Shown here: piece after piece, positions 12,345 to 22,599 of the stretch
How positions within the stretch are numbered: the first letter of the stretch is position 1
How the letters are laid out: every line of letters starts with the position of its first letter
Origin: Capra hircus
Lineage: Eukaryota; Chordata; Mammalia; Artiodactyla; Bovidae
Direction: 5' to 3'
Assembly (NCBI RefSeq): GCF_001704415.2
Contig: NC_030817.1
Location: 34,173,550-34,237,549, forward strand
Length of the DNA stretch: 64,000 nucleotides
The notes under the pieces: model-generated
Told to the model about the DNA's origin: nothing
What the model saw: the letters and a program-made list of their open reading frames with translations, nothing else
The model's database searches: none
Translations under genes and position numbers: made by a program

Positions 12345-12493
12345 TGTTTATTTACTTCAAGAAAACGATAAAGATTAAATGTGACCATTCCACTAGGTAA
12401 TATTCCTTCCACAGGATTCCACCGGTTCCCAGGAAACTTGACGCCTGGTAAATGCTTTGCCATCTTGGGTAGATACCACTCATAAGTCATCAT
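12345..12493 (-). CDS. TMEM260: TMEM260 exon 12
   Basis: The exon is 149 nt, from acceptor tttctggcag to donor gtaagc. It encodes residues 413-461 plus two bases of Q462: MMTYEWYLPKMAKHLPGVKF, then PGNRWNPVEGILPSGM and FNLYRFLEVNK. Aromatic and proline-rich, with no hydrophobic helix, it fits the luminal domain. The two initial ATG codons are internal residues. The donor follows CA rather than the preferred CAG, but gtaagc is otherwise good. Confidence 0.96.
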
Positions 12494-12734
12494 CTGCCAG
12501 AAAGATAACATGTGATATCATGCTTTTAATATGTTTCTTTAAAAAGAACCAAGTTTATCAAGGATGATGAAAAAGTTACCAAATGCGGAGTTACTCATTA
12601 AATATAAACATAATTGAAAAATACATACAAATGCAACCAAGGTATGTGCCACTATTCTTCTAAAAATCTTAGATTTTATGTCTTAAGTTATAATTATCAG
12701 CTATCAATAAAATCAGCACCTAGTTTATGACCAG

Positions 12735-12990
12735 AAGGACCTCCTGTTCTTATACCTAGGGAGTGTACTGAACACTTAGGCATCACTTCCTCTAGGATGC
12801 CCTCCCCAGTTTTCACAGCAGAACAAGATGCTCCTGTAGCACTGTGTACCTACCTTGATTATGGCTTCTAGCCTATTGCTCACTAGACTGAGAGCTCCTA
12901 TAGGAAAGGGACTGTATCTTTTCACCTCATTGCCTCTGCACCTAGCACAATGCCTGGCACAGAATAGTTCCCAAACTATGTTTGCTGAAG
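12735..12990 (+). repeat. L2 LINE 3' fragment
   Basis: Typical L2 3' words appear in order: gatgccctccccagttttca, tagactgagagctcctatag, gggactgtatcttttcacct and acctagcacaatgcctggca. Ancient, truncated and plus oriented. Confidence 0.7.
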
Positions 12991-13456
12991 CTGAAATGCC
13001 TTTTTGATGGCCAGACTAGGCAACCTAGGCAAAATAAAGAGATGTGTCATTACTCTGTTCTTTCATTGATTTATTCAGAAAACAAAAACAAGTAGTGCTT
13101 AACCTATAGTGAAGAAGATATAATCCCTGCCCTTGAGAAGTTCAATCATATAACCTAGGTGTCAAAGTTAAAAACCCCTTGGCTAAATAATCTGAATTTA
13201 TTAATAGCTCCAAATTAATTACATGTCCTTACATATTCTTTTGGTTAAAATAAATCATTAGTATTAAATTTTTTCTTAATTCTATACTTAATATATACTT
13301 CATTCTACAATTTTATATGTACAGATTTCATTTTTAAAGAAGACTTCATTAAAGTTTGGATATTATCACTTGAGCAATTATGTTTATGTTTTACCTGTCT
13401 CTACAAGTCATTTAACTAGAAGTAATAAATTAATTTTAATCTAAGTATGTAGAGAG

Positions 13457-13668
13457 TGCTTCCCTGGTGGCTCAGTGGTAAAAAATCCACCTGCAGTGCA
13501 GGAGATGTGGGTTTGATCCCTGCATTGGGAAGATCCCCGGGAGAAGGGCATGGCAACCCACTTCAGTATTCTTGCCTGGAGAATTCTATGGACCGAGGAG
13601 CCTGGCAGGAAGCAATCCACAGTGCTGAAAAGAATCGGACATGACTTAGCTACTGAACAACAACAACA
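13457..13668 (+). repeat. Bov-tA SINE
   Basis: The copy is nearly full length. The tRNA head cttccctggtggctcagtgg is followed by gggtttgatccctgcattgg, the Bov-A part (cccacttcagtattcttgcc), then cggacatgacttagc and an aacaacaacaac tail. Confidence 0.9.
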
Positions 13669-13726
13669 TATTGGAAATACTCAAAAAATACTTATTGAAT
13701 TAGAGTTTATTTCCCAATAGTTTCAG

Positions 13727-13938
13727 TATTTGAGAATCAAAAGTCAAAGTTGCTCAGTCATGTCCGACCCTTTGTGACCCCATGGACTATACAGTCCACG
13801 GAATTCTCCAGGTCAGAATACTGGAGTGGATTCCCTTCTCCAGGGGATCTTCCCAACCCAGGAATCGAACTGGGGTCTCCTGCATTGTAGGCAGATTTTT
13901 TACCAACTGAGCTATGAGGGAAGCCCCTATTTGGGAAT
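13727..13938 (-). repeat. Bov-tA SINE
   Basis: The antisense copy (body 13738-13927) starts with ttgctcagtcatgtccgac and ends with the tRNA head complement gagctatgagggaagcccc. Target duplications tatttgagaat and tatttgggaat at 13727-13737 and 13928-13938 differ at one base. Confidence 0.9.
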
Positions 13939-13959
13939 AGTAACATTCATTAAATAACC

Positions 13960-14585
13960 ACTTTGTACTAGGACCTTAATGTTTCTCACTCAATTCTCAT
14001 AATTACCTCATGTGAGAATAATTATTTCTGATACTGTTGATTGCCCACTCAACAGCCAATCCTTCTTTCAACTAACACAATCCTGGTTTTAATCAGGGAG
14101 TTACAGTCATTCTCCTTTGCTAGTGAGTAGTTTTTGGAGGAGTCATGTGACCCAATACTGGTTAGTGGGGCCTGAATCGGGTCTGGTGGGGGCATCTGGG
14201 GTGCATGTTATTCCCAATACAGAAAGAGAGAGAGAGAGAACTCAGAAGAAGCACTTTGCATGCAATGTTTGGAACCAGGCATCCTTCAATTCAAGAGACC
14301 TGCAGAAAAGCTGCCCTAGAACACGGCCATCATGGAACTGCTTTTGTTATCAATCCTAAAAGCTCCTTTCTCCAGACTACTTGTTTTGTGAGATTAAAAA
14401 TTCCATAGTTTAAGCTACTCTTAGTCAGGGATTTTGTTTCTTACATTCAAAAGCATACTAACTTACTTATCTAATGATTATTTCCATTTTATAGACAGGG
14501 AAACAGAAGTTCTGAAAGGAAAACTCTTTAGCCCTAAGTCACACATCCAGGAAGTGAGAGGATAAGGATGTGAATTCAGGTTGAA
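13960..14585 (-). repeat. MIR split by a roughly 430-bp unclassified insertion
   Basis: Antisense MIR words lie on both sides: ttctcataattacctcatgt at left, then tttccattttatagacaggg and agtcacacatccaggaagtg at right. Between about 14036 and 14465 lies unrelated sequence ending in tagtcagggattttgtttct, which looks like an old mobile element but which I cannot name. Confidence 0.6.
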
Positions 14586-15579
14586 TTAACTTTGAAATCC
14601 AAGCTTCTCAAACACAGTACCTGTATTTAAAATCATGGTATACCATATCATTAACAAGTGATCTAGCTTTTGTCAGATTCTAGATCATTACAATCAAGAC
14701 CAAATGAATCATCAGTGTACATGACATAAATGCAAACTTATAAAAATATGCATGATTTTCAAATTTCCCTATATTTGCAAATCTGTTTAAAGTGTTCTCA
14801 AAAATTTTCATTATTTATAAATTGAATGAAATTTATTAAATAAGTATTGTTTTTGCAAAAAATTTTAAAAATCAGTATTGTGCCTATAATTTGCTCAATC
14901 AAACTAACAGTACTTTTTTGAGGTTAAGAATTTCTCTTTTCCTGATGACAGTTCTAAAAAGACCAGAGATAGTTTGTTCCCTTTAACTATTTATGGCTTA
15001 AACGATAAATCCTATAGTTTAAACATATTTTTTTAGTTCCAGAAGATTGTTTTAAAAGACCTTGAAATTTTCACAAGTCCTTTCCCAACACACTTTTGTT
15101 ATAAGATCTAAAAAATTTACAAATTCTATAACAGAATTGTGGTTAATAATTTCTATTTTGAGTGAAATGTTTACTTACTTGCAGTATGACTTATTTTATA
15201 GTCAGCCTAATTTATTTAATCCCTGGACCAGTGAGCAGCGTTAATTTGAATGGCTGAGCTGACTGGATGTAAAAGAACAGTTTAAAAATAAATTTACAAC
15301 ACAGTATTGTCATGGTCTACCATGTGAACTAGAGACCTAGGATGTTGTTTGAATCTGAGACATATTAATTCTTAAAACACTCTGTTTAAAAAAGAAAGAA
15401 GAAACACATGACTTATCCTATTAGTTACAGTAAAGGAAAGAATGTGCTTTATATTTTACCTCAGAGTGATCATGAAAACTGTACCCATGCACTGTTACAA
15501 AAAAGAAATAGTTCTTTAAAATACACGTTTTAAAACAATTGCTACTACTGTATTTTAAGTTTATTTCTCACATACTTAC
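14586..15579. other. TMEM260 intron 11, right part of the plus-strand map
   Basis: AT-rich intronic DNA. I see no repeat, exon or signal that I can support. Confidence 0.4.
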
Positions 15580-15751
15580 TTCCTGATCCACTAATGAAAT
15601 ATCTGGCCTCAGTCCCTCACAATAATGCATGTAACGGAGAGAATTCCCTGGGAGATCTCCTCTGAGTAAGATAATTGCATCACGAGGCATGGAGGATAGA
15701 AGGTTCTTTGCAAATTTATCAATCACATAGTTGGTCCTTTGGTCACAAATG
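15580..15751 (-). CDS. TMEM260: TMEM260 exon 11
   Basis: The exon is 172 nt, from acceptor tatttag to donor gtaagt. One base completes S355 and residues 356-412 follow. The stretch ICDQRTNYVIDKFAKNLL leads into DAIILLRGDLPGNSLRYMHY and CEGLRPDISLVDQE. This is the start of the soluble C-terminal half, with no membrane-length hydrophobic run. The phase-0 end joins MMTYEW of exon 12. Confidence 0.96.
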
Positions 15752-17337
15752 CTAAATAAAAGGATTTAAAAATATTAGAATAGCAACACATTGTTTTGGT
15801 TTTAATTAAGACTAGGCTTATTCCCCACTCCATTCCTTTCCCATTATACAATCTACACTTAGTGTTTTAAATATTCTAACATATCTTCTAAGAGGACGCA
15901 TATATTTCAAAGGGAACACTACTAACTGGGGAAAAAAATGTAGAACTAATTGTGCGAGTGAAAAAAAGCAGCGTACTGCTTTACTTCTGGAATTTATAAT
16001 CATTTCCATAAAAAGGGAACCAGTTAGTACTCAATAATGAGTACGTTACCCCTAAAAACATATCCAATTTCACTAAAAAGAAGTAAGGTTTCTGATTCCA
16101 CTTGGACTATAAGGTAATTTCATGTTAATTCCATTTGGTTCAAAGGGATTTTCAGAAACACAAAAGGAAATTTGCCAGTTTCTGGCACAAATTTGCACAT
16201 TTGTCTGACTCTCTTGCATGTAGAGGTTGATCCTTTCTACCACTTCCCTGGATCACTGGCTCTGTGTTCCTCTCTCCCTTCTAGGCTGAAGCTGATTATC
16301 ACTAGGGGATGAACCCAATGAGAAAGAAGGGAAGGAATAATTTGTTGAGATATTTACTTCTCTTCAGGCATTATTTACTGTTGCCAACAACAGCAGTATA
16401 GCTCTTTTCGATGATGAAGTGGACTTTATAACTTCAAAGGAAAAACTGGCATGAATTCTCAGAGCCTTTCACAAAAAAAGAAAACGAATACAAGAGAGAA
16501 AAAGCATCAAAAAACTGAACAAGCAATGTCCTTCCTCTTATTATCAGGTCCATTACATGTAATGGTGATAAGAAACACAGCCTAAAGCTGAATGACTGAG
16601 TTAGCATCACAAAGCAAATTAATACTTCCAGGAACAAAATACTATCCCTGCCTTTGTAATTGATGATGCAAATGTTTCCTACTGTGATTCCCTACTTTGC
16701 AGGGTGATGCCTCACCTTTTGCCACCCAGCAAAGTTCCATTCACCTGGGGGCAAAAATAATCCAAACCAAACCAAGCCACCCAGTCTGTGCAGGCATCCC
16801 TGGTGTGGAAACTGAGTTGCCCTAAAGACCTGAGCCAGGAGAAGAATGGGATAAAAAAGGGGTGGGAAACACACTATGGGCCTGGCAAACCCTTCTTGAC
16901 CCAGCTATGGAGTTGTATCAGGAATCCGCCTCCCCTTCCCACAAGGCCCCTAACATGGCTGCTCCTCGGCATTATGAAGTACATTGGCTTTTAAAGCACC
17001 AATCAAATCTCACTATAACAAAACTCCAGCGGACTCTTCCACTTCTATAAAGTTTATTCAATATTACTGCAAATAAAAAAACTATCATCCAAGCCTTTAC
17101 ATCTTTTACGTTTGACTGACATTTACATTATAATGGTCATTAAGCAGATTTTGAAAAATACAAACAACATTAATAATACATAAGGGTTAAGAAACTTGCA
17201 GATCTTTGAGTATTCAAAATATTTAATATACACTACTACACAGAATACTAGATAAGGGCCAAGGATTACTCAAAAGATAAATTCTTTGAAGCACAAAGTG
17301 AATTATTTTAGGGCATACAAAAAAAGCCCAAATTGGG
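15752..17337. other. TMEM260 intron 10, unannotated part
   Basis: Mostly unrecognised intron. A short GC-richer stretch near 16690-16980 has open frames on both strands but no conserved motif. About 16200-16310 has vague MIR-like words. Confidence 0.4.
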
Positions 17338-17605
17338 ACTTCCCTGCCAGTTCATGAGATGGTTGGATGGCATCAATGACTCCATGGACATGAGTTTGAG
17401 CAAGCTCCGGGAGTTGGTGATGGACAGGGAAGCCTTGCCTGCTGCAGTCCATGGGGTCACAAAGAGTCAGACATGACTAAGTGACGGACCTTAACTGCCA
17501 GTGCATTGGTTAAGACTCTGTGCTTCTACACAGGGAGTGCAGGTTCAATCCCTGGTTGGGGAACTAAGATCCCACAAGCCTAGTGGTATGGCAAAAACAA
17601 ACAAA
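17338..17605 (+). repeat. CHR-type SINE interrupted by a BovB fragment
   Basis: The SINE begins gggacttccctgccag at 17335-17350 and resumes at 17502 with tgcattggttaagactctg, gcaggttcaatccctggttg and aactaagatcccacaagcct. In between sits BovB sequence. The 7-bp ctgccag at 17344-17350 and 17495-17501 fits a target duplication. Confidence 0.85.
17351..17494 (+). repeat. BovB LINE 3'-end fragment
   Basis: About 144 bp of the BovB 3' end: gatggttggatggcatcaat, ctccgggagttggtgatgga and catggggtcacaaagagtca. It is inserted in the CHR SINE. Part of it has an inverted partner at 17679-17723. Confidence 0.88.
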
Positions 17606-17678
17606 AGCAAAACTTCAAATGTCTTTACTCTCCATCTAAGTGGTATTTTAGATCATGGAATTTTACATATACTCCACA

Positions 17679-17723
17679 GAGCTTGCTCAAACTCATGTTC
17701 ATGGAGTCATTGATGCCATCCAA
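17679..17723 (-). repeat. 45-nt inverted partner of the BovB fragment
   Basis: The reverse complement of this segment matches 17363-17407 at 44 of 45 positions, and the match stops sharply at both ends. It is an isolated snippet of BovB 3' sequence with no other BovB sequence around it. Confidence 0.9.
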
Positions 17724-17966
17724 GATTCTACAAAGTAGCTCTAGGATCCAGATAGTTTACAAGCACCACTTGAACCCCTGTTTGCAATGCCCTGAAACTA
17801 CACATCACTCATGCCAAGATTCTTGTTCAAAGGTTTAACATCCACTGCATTCAGATCAAGCTTTGAAAGCTAGTGGAAGGTAAAGATAAAACAAAGCCCT
17901 AGAATCTAAATATCCCAAATGTCTCTGGCTGGAAAGACACTTTTCATAAAAATAACCATGTATTAC

Positions 17967-18136
17967 CTATAGTTAGAATATATTTGGCAAGTTACAAAAA
18001 GAATAGCTGAAAGCCATTCCAGATACTGAAGCCCGTTGGTGTTGAGCACTCGGTTACTCTCAGATACAAGGGCAGCCAAACCGATGCCAGCAAGGACAGC
18101 CACCACTGCATTGCTCTGCATCCAGAATCGTTCCAC
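17967..18136 (-). CDS. TMEM260: TMEM260 exon 10
   Basis: The exon is 170 nt, from acceptor cgttcacag to donor gtaata. It encodes residues 299-354 plus two bases of S355. The visible order is VERFWMQSNAVVAVLAGIGL (a helix start), AALVSESNR, a short polar stretch, then a second hydrophobic segment (WLSAILFVTCQIYSNY). These are probably the last membrane passes; downstream exons are more polar and fit a luminal C-terminal part. The apparent upstream Met codon in the open frame lies in the intron and is not a start. Confidence 0.97.
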
Positions 18137-18469
18137 CTGTGAACGAGGCATGGGAACAGTGCATCCAACTGACTGTTTTATGTAATCAATCAGGTATTTA
18201 TATATTTAAAAAATATACTGCATACATCTAGTTGCTTATGCCTGCGTCATTTATGGCTTCTTAACTGACCTCCCCAACTCAACTCCATGTCACTTGATTT
18301 TTCCATTTTCAAGCATTCTTCCTTCCCTGTTTGACATGTGGATCTCCCTTTTTGGATCCACAAAGTCTTTTCTATACTGCATACTTTACCTTGAATTCTT
18401 TATCCTAATGTGCAAAGTTGAAGAGGTAGAGAAATGCTTTTGCTTAACTCCTGATGTTTCCTTCCATGA

Positions 18470-18676
18470 GAGTGAAGTCACTCAGTCGTGTCTGACTCTT
18501 TGTGACCCGTGGACTGTAGACCACCAAGCTCCTCCGTCCATGGGATTCTCCAGGCAAGAATACTGGAGTGGGTTGCCATTTCCTTCTCCAGGGGATCTTC
18601 CCGACCCAGGGATCAAACCCAGGTCTCTCACATTGCAGGTAGACGCTTTAACCTCTGCACCACCAGGGAAGCCCAC
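18470..18676 (-). repeat. Bov-tA SINE
   Basis: Antisense full-length copy: agtcactcagtcgtgtctga at the left, gattctccaggcaagaatac and ggggatcttcccgacccagg in the middle, and accaccagggaagcccacca at the right. Confidence 0.9.
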
Positions 18677-19275
18677 CAGTCCAACACTCTTTCCCTTCAC
18701 TTATTTCTCCTGGAAGGATTGTAGGGACTGAGCTTACTGGAGAGTCTGGGAGTTGGGCCTGAAGAGCTCTCCTCCGTCCTCTCTCTTTCTCTTGGAAGTG
18801 AGTTGCCCACAGGAAGTACTTGTCCAGGGGCAGACTCTGGGGTGAGGTGAACTGGGGAGGGAAGAGGCCTGTCCTGAGCAGCACTGCTTGTGACTAGATT
18901 GTTTAGGGATACAGGATGAGGAGGCTCCATTGCCCACAGATATTAACCACAGTCTCCAGCCCCATCATTATTGGTAACAAAGGTGATTCTCCCACCCAAT
19001 GTACTGGTTTATCTTGTTCTCAACTGATTCAGAACTCAAGTACTCAAATAAGGTATTATTCATCAGGTCTCTTGGAAATACACACACACAGTTGGTTTCA
19101 GCTGCTATCTACATTTACATAGTTTCTGTTATAAGGAGAAGAAATACTCTAATTTCAGATATCGTAGTCAGGGAAAATTGAAATATACTTCCTGTTTTGT
19201 ACAAGTGTGGACTGGTGAGGTAAGAAAATAAGGGAATATGTTGGTAGAGACCCTAAGTACAACCCATATTTCTCT

Positions 19276-19303
19276 GCTATTTAAAAAAGTTCCAGAAGAA
19301 ATG
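19276..19303 (+). repeat. Left copy of a 28-nt direct repeat flanking the NUMT
   Basis: It begins gctatttaaaaa and continues ...ttccagaagaa. The partner at 20351-20378 matches 25 of 28 bases. The pair brackets about 1.05 kb that holds the mitochondrial insertion and two later retroelements. Confidence 0.85.
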
Positions 19304-19311
19304 TGAAAAAG

Positions 19312-19523
19312 AAAGTGAAAGTGTTAGTCACTCAGTGGTGTCTGACTCTTTGCGATCCCATGGACTGTAGCCCACCAGACTCCTCTGTCCATGGGATTCT
19401 CTAAGCAAGAATACTGGATTGCGTGCCATGCCCTCCTCCAGGGGATCTTCCCAACCCAGGGATTGAACCCGTGTCTACTGCATTGCAGGCAGATTCTTTA
19501 CCAGCTGAGCCACCAGGGAGGCG
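19312..19523 (-). repeat. Bov-tA SINE
   Basis: Antisense copy with agtcactcagtggtgtctga, gattctctaagcaagaatac, ggggatcttcccaacccagg and gagccaccagggaggcgc. It lies between the left direct repeat and the mitochondrial sequence. Confidence 0.9.
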
Positions 19524-19639
19524 CAATCCCCTAAAACATTAAATTTAAATACAATTTCCAACTTCTCATCCTTCAATGTGAAAAAACCATTGAAAACACT
19601 ATAATTAAACCAGAAAGGAATATTCCTAAGACAGTCTTA

Positions 19640-19909
19640 CAGGATACTGCTCAGTAGCCATAGCCATTGTATAACCAAATACTACCAACATTCCCCACTA
19701 AAAAAATTAAAAACACCATTAATCCTAAAAAAGAACCACCAAAATTTAATACAATACCACAACCAACACTGCCACTTACAATTAACATGAGCCCCCCATA
19801 AATAGGTGAAGGTTTTGAAGAAAACCCCACAAAACCAATCACAAAAATAGTACTTAAATATAAGGGATGTTATCATTATTCTTACATGGAATTTACCACA
19901 AGTAACCAA
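19640..19909 (-). pseudogene. NUMT, left part: mitochondrial ND6 fragment into tRNA-Glu
   Basis: A minus-strand frame at about 19651-19842 reads GFVGFSSKPSPIYGGLMLIV and GCGIVLNFGGSFLGLMVFLI, unmistakably mammalian mitochondrial NADH dehydrogenase subunit 6. Beyond it the sequence runs through the 5' end of ND6 and into the tRNA-Glu region (cttacatggaatttaccaca). Several substitutions and indels break the frame, and the nuclear genetic code would not read it correctly. It is a dead nuclear copy, cut at its right by a BovB fragment. Confidence 0.92.
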
Positions 19910-20218
19910 TCCATTCTGAAGGAGATCAGTCATGGGTGTTCTTTGGAAGGAATGATACTAAAGCTGAAACTCCAGTACTTTGGCCACCTCATGTGAAGAG
20001 TTGACTCATTGGAAAAGACTCTGATGCTGGGAGGGATTGGGGGCAGGAGGAGAAGGGGACGACAGAGGATGAGATGGCTGGATGGCATCACTGACTCGAT
20101 GGATGTGAGTCTGAGTGAACTCCGGGAGTTGGTGATGGACAGGGAGGCCTGGTGTGCTGCGATTCATGGGGTCGCAAAGAGTTGGACACGACTGAGCGAC
20201 TGAACTGAACTGAACTGA
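19910..20218 (+). repeat. BovB LINE 3'-end fragment inside the NUMT
   Basis: It starts ccattctgaaggagatcagt and continues ctgaaactccagtactttgg, gactcattggaaaagactct, gtgatggacagggaggcctg and a gaactgaactgaactga tail. It separates tRNA-Glu sequence that would otherwise be contiguous. Only aat is shared at the junctions. Confidence 0.92.
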
Positions 20219-20348
20219 ATGATATGAAAAGCCATCATTGTTATTCAACTATAAGAACACTAATGACCAACATTTGGAATCACACCCACTAATAAAAATC
20301 ATCAACAATGCATTCATTGATCTCCCCTCACCGTTAAACATTTTCATC
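20219..20348 (+). pseudogene. NUMT, right part: tRNA-Glu remainder and start of CYTB
   Basis: The sequence tgatatgaaaagccatcat and ttcaactataagaacactaa is the mitochondrial segment before cytochrome b, and the CYTB start ATG is at 20263. The match continues through cacccactaataaaaatcat and aatgcattcattgatctccc, then stops near 20348. A one-base indel after about 15 nt of CYTB breaks the frame. Gene order and strand agree with mtDNA (ND6 and tRNA-Glu on one strand, CYTB on the other), so both parts came from one insertion. Confidence 0.9.
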
Positions 20349-20350
20349 AA

Positions 20351-20378
20351 GCTATTTAAAAACATTCCAGAAGAACTG
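20351..20378 (+). repeat. Right copy of the 28-nt direct repeat
   Basis: It begins gctatttaaaaac and ends attccagaagaactg. It starts 2 bp after the last recognisable CYTB base, so it abuts the NUMT. Confidence 0.85.
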
Positions 20379-20563
20379 TAGTGGTTCCTATTAACCTATC
20401 TGCAAGCACACATATAAAATGACTAACTTAAATCTACCTTACATTTATTTTTCTATTTAACTATTGTGCTAATGAAACAATTCTTTTTTCCACCCCCAAA
20501 AGAGGCCTTAGCCTTACCTATTCAATAATTTAATTTTGATTTGTGATCATGTATACACAATAT

Positions 20564-20850
20564 CAGGGCTTCACTGATAGCTCAGTTGGTAAAGAATCCG
20601 CCTGCAATCCAGGAGACCCTGGTTCAATTCTTGGGTCATGAACATCCCCTGGAAAAGTGATAGGTTACCCACTCCAGTATTCTTGGGCTTTCCTTGTGGC
20701 TCACCTGATAAAGAATCCACCTATAATGCTGGAGATCTGGGTTCGATCCCTGGGTTGGGAAGATCCCCTGGAGAAGAGAAAGACTACCCACTCCAACATT
20801 CCAAAGAGTTGGACATGACTGAGTGACTTTCACTTCACTTCACTTCATGT
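20564..20850 (+). repeat. Bov-tA SINE with two tandem tRNA heads
   Basis: It has the same organisation as the copy at 6185: the first head gatagctcagttggtaaag, a ccactccagtattcttgggc junction, a second head gtggctcacctgataaagaa, then gagttggacatgactgagtg and a ttcacttcacttcactt tail. Confidence 0.88.
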
Positions 20851-20962
20851 ACAATTTTAACTATTTCTGAGACAGCTTGCCCTTCTACAAGATTCATGAA
20901 AGACAGATTTGTACATTCTTCACAAACTTTCTGGTCAAAGGATATATCTAGGCAAAACTTAC

Positions 20963-21077
20963 CACACCCATGAAAAGCGGTTTTGAAATATCTAAATTTG
21001 CCCTCCAGGCAAAGAACAACGAATAAATGCAAAACATTCCAGTAAAAAGCCATATTAATGATGGGCTTTGTCTGTCC
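20963..21077 (-). CDS. TMEM260: TMEM260 exon 9
   Basis: The exon is 115 nt, from acceptor tttttatag to donor gtaagt. One base completes K260 and residues 261-298 follow. It contains DRQSPSLIWLFTGMFCIYSL, which includes a membrane helix, then FFAWRANLD and ISKPLFMGV. The phase-0 end leads into VERFW of exon 10. A tandem Bov-tA insertion ends about 110 bp beyond the donor. The frame is intact. Confidence 0.96.
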
Positions 21078-21424
21078 CTATAAAAAAATTAAAATATGTC
21101 CAAAATTACTTATGTGACATGAATATTAATAATATTAACAGTTACAAGCTATAGGAAAAATATTTGAAACTAAAAACCTTTCCATTTTTAAATAGGAACA
21201 AAGAAAGACCTTAGGCTTAAAAATGTGAGTTGGAATAGATAACCAGCACATAGTAATAAGCCACACTGCACTACTTATTATAAGCATAACTTGGAACTAT
21301 GCAGCAAAAAATATGAGATTAAAATCTGCAGAAGAAATATAAATTACTAATCCTATTAAATTTAAGCTTAATTAAACATGTAAAACAAAAGAATAATTTC
21401 ATGCATCAAAATAATAAAAAATTT

Positions 21425-21890
21425 TAAAATGACAAATCTCAATGCTGGTGAGAATGAAGTTATACGAGAATGTATGTTAGTACAATGTTCAAGAAAAATT
21501 AATTTGATAATATATCAATATATCAATATATCAAGAGCCTTAAAAAATATTCACATTCATTGACCCAGTAATTTGATATGTGGGCATAAATCTTTAAGTA
21601 AGAACCAGAAATACTGGATAAGAATTAATCTATAACAATGCCTTGGTATTTATTTACAGTAGTGGAAAAAGTAGAAGCAATCTAAGACTCTTAAACAGGA
21701 AAACATTTAAATTAATTGTCCCAGGTTTTAGAATGGATTATTATACAGAAATTTAAATGATCCTAAGTATTTGTTATGGTATGGAAATATACTCACTATA
21801 ATGTTAAGGGTTAAGGAAATAAAATAATAAGTGTATATTCAAATATACATTTATATAAGAATATACTCAATAGACTAGAAAGTCAATAAA
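21425..21890 (+). repeat. Old L1 3' fragment (L1M-like)
   Basis: Words such as atgctggtgagaatgaag, atatcaagagccttaaaaaa, cattgacccagtaatttgat and tagaatggattattatacag follow the order of an L1M 3' end. Highly decayed. Confidence 0.6.
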
Positions 21891-21907
21891 TGAGAAATTA
21901 ACAGAGG

Positions 21908-22533
21908 TTCAATTCAGTTCAGTCGCTCAGTCGTGTCTGACTCTTTGCGACCTCATGAATCGTGGCACACCAGGCCTCCTTGTCCATCACCAACTCCCGG
22001 AGTTTACTCAAACCCATGTCCATTGAGTCAGTGATGCCATCCAACCATCTCATCCTCTGTCGTCCCTTTCTCCTCCTGCCCTCAATCTTTCCCACCATCA
22101 GGATCTTTTCAAATGAGTCAGCTCTTCACATCAGGTGACCAAAGTACTGGAGTTTCAGCTTCAACATCAGTCCTTCCAGTGAACACCCAAGACTGATCTC
22201 TAGGATAGACTGGTTGGATCTCCTTGCAGTCCAAGGGACTCTCAAGAATCTCCTCCAACACCACAGTTCAAAAGCATCAATTCTTCAGCGCTCAGCTTTC
22301 TTTATGGTCCAACTCTCACATCCATACATGACCAATGGAAAAACAATAGCCTTGACTAGACGGACCTTTGCTGACAAAGTAATGTCTCTGCTTTTTAATA
22401 TGCTGTCTAGGTTGGTCATAACTTTCCTTCCAAGGAGTAAGTGTCTTTTAATTTCATGGCTGCAGTCACCAACTGCAGTGATTTTGGAGATAAAATCAGC
22501 CACTGTTTCCCTATCTATTTGCCATAATGATAT
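21908..22533 (-). repeat. BovB LINE, 5'-truncated
   Basis: The plus strand shows the complement of the BovB 3' end (ttcagttcagtcgctcagtc, ccatcaccaactcccggagt) and continues to atctatttgccat. The last part still encodes, on the minus strand, RT-region words such as VMYGCESWTIKKAE. It is sense relative to TMEM260 and stops about 66 bp from the exon 8 donor. Confidence 0.92.
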
Positions 22534-22599
22534 AGTGACTATATTAATTCAATTAATGAACATGCAAAAAATAACAGAAAAAGGAACTACTTTACTCAC

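Noticed and set aside
18294..18731. Plus-strand 145-codon frame
   Set aside because: Most of it translates an antisense Bov-tA SINE.
19651..19842. Functional ND6-like gene
   Set aside because: It is mitochondrial sequence in nuclear DNA, broken by substitutions and read under the wrong code.
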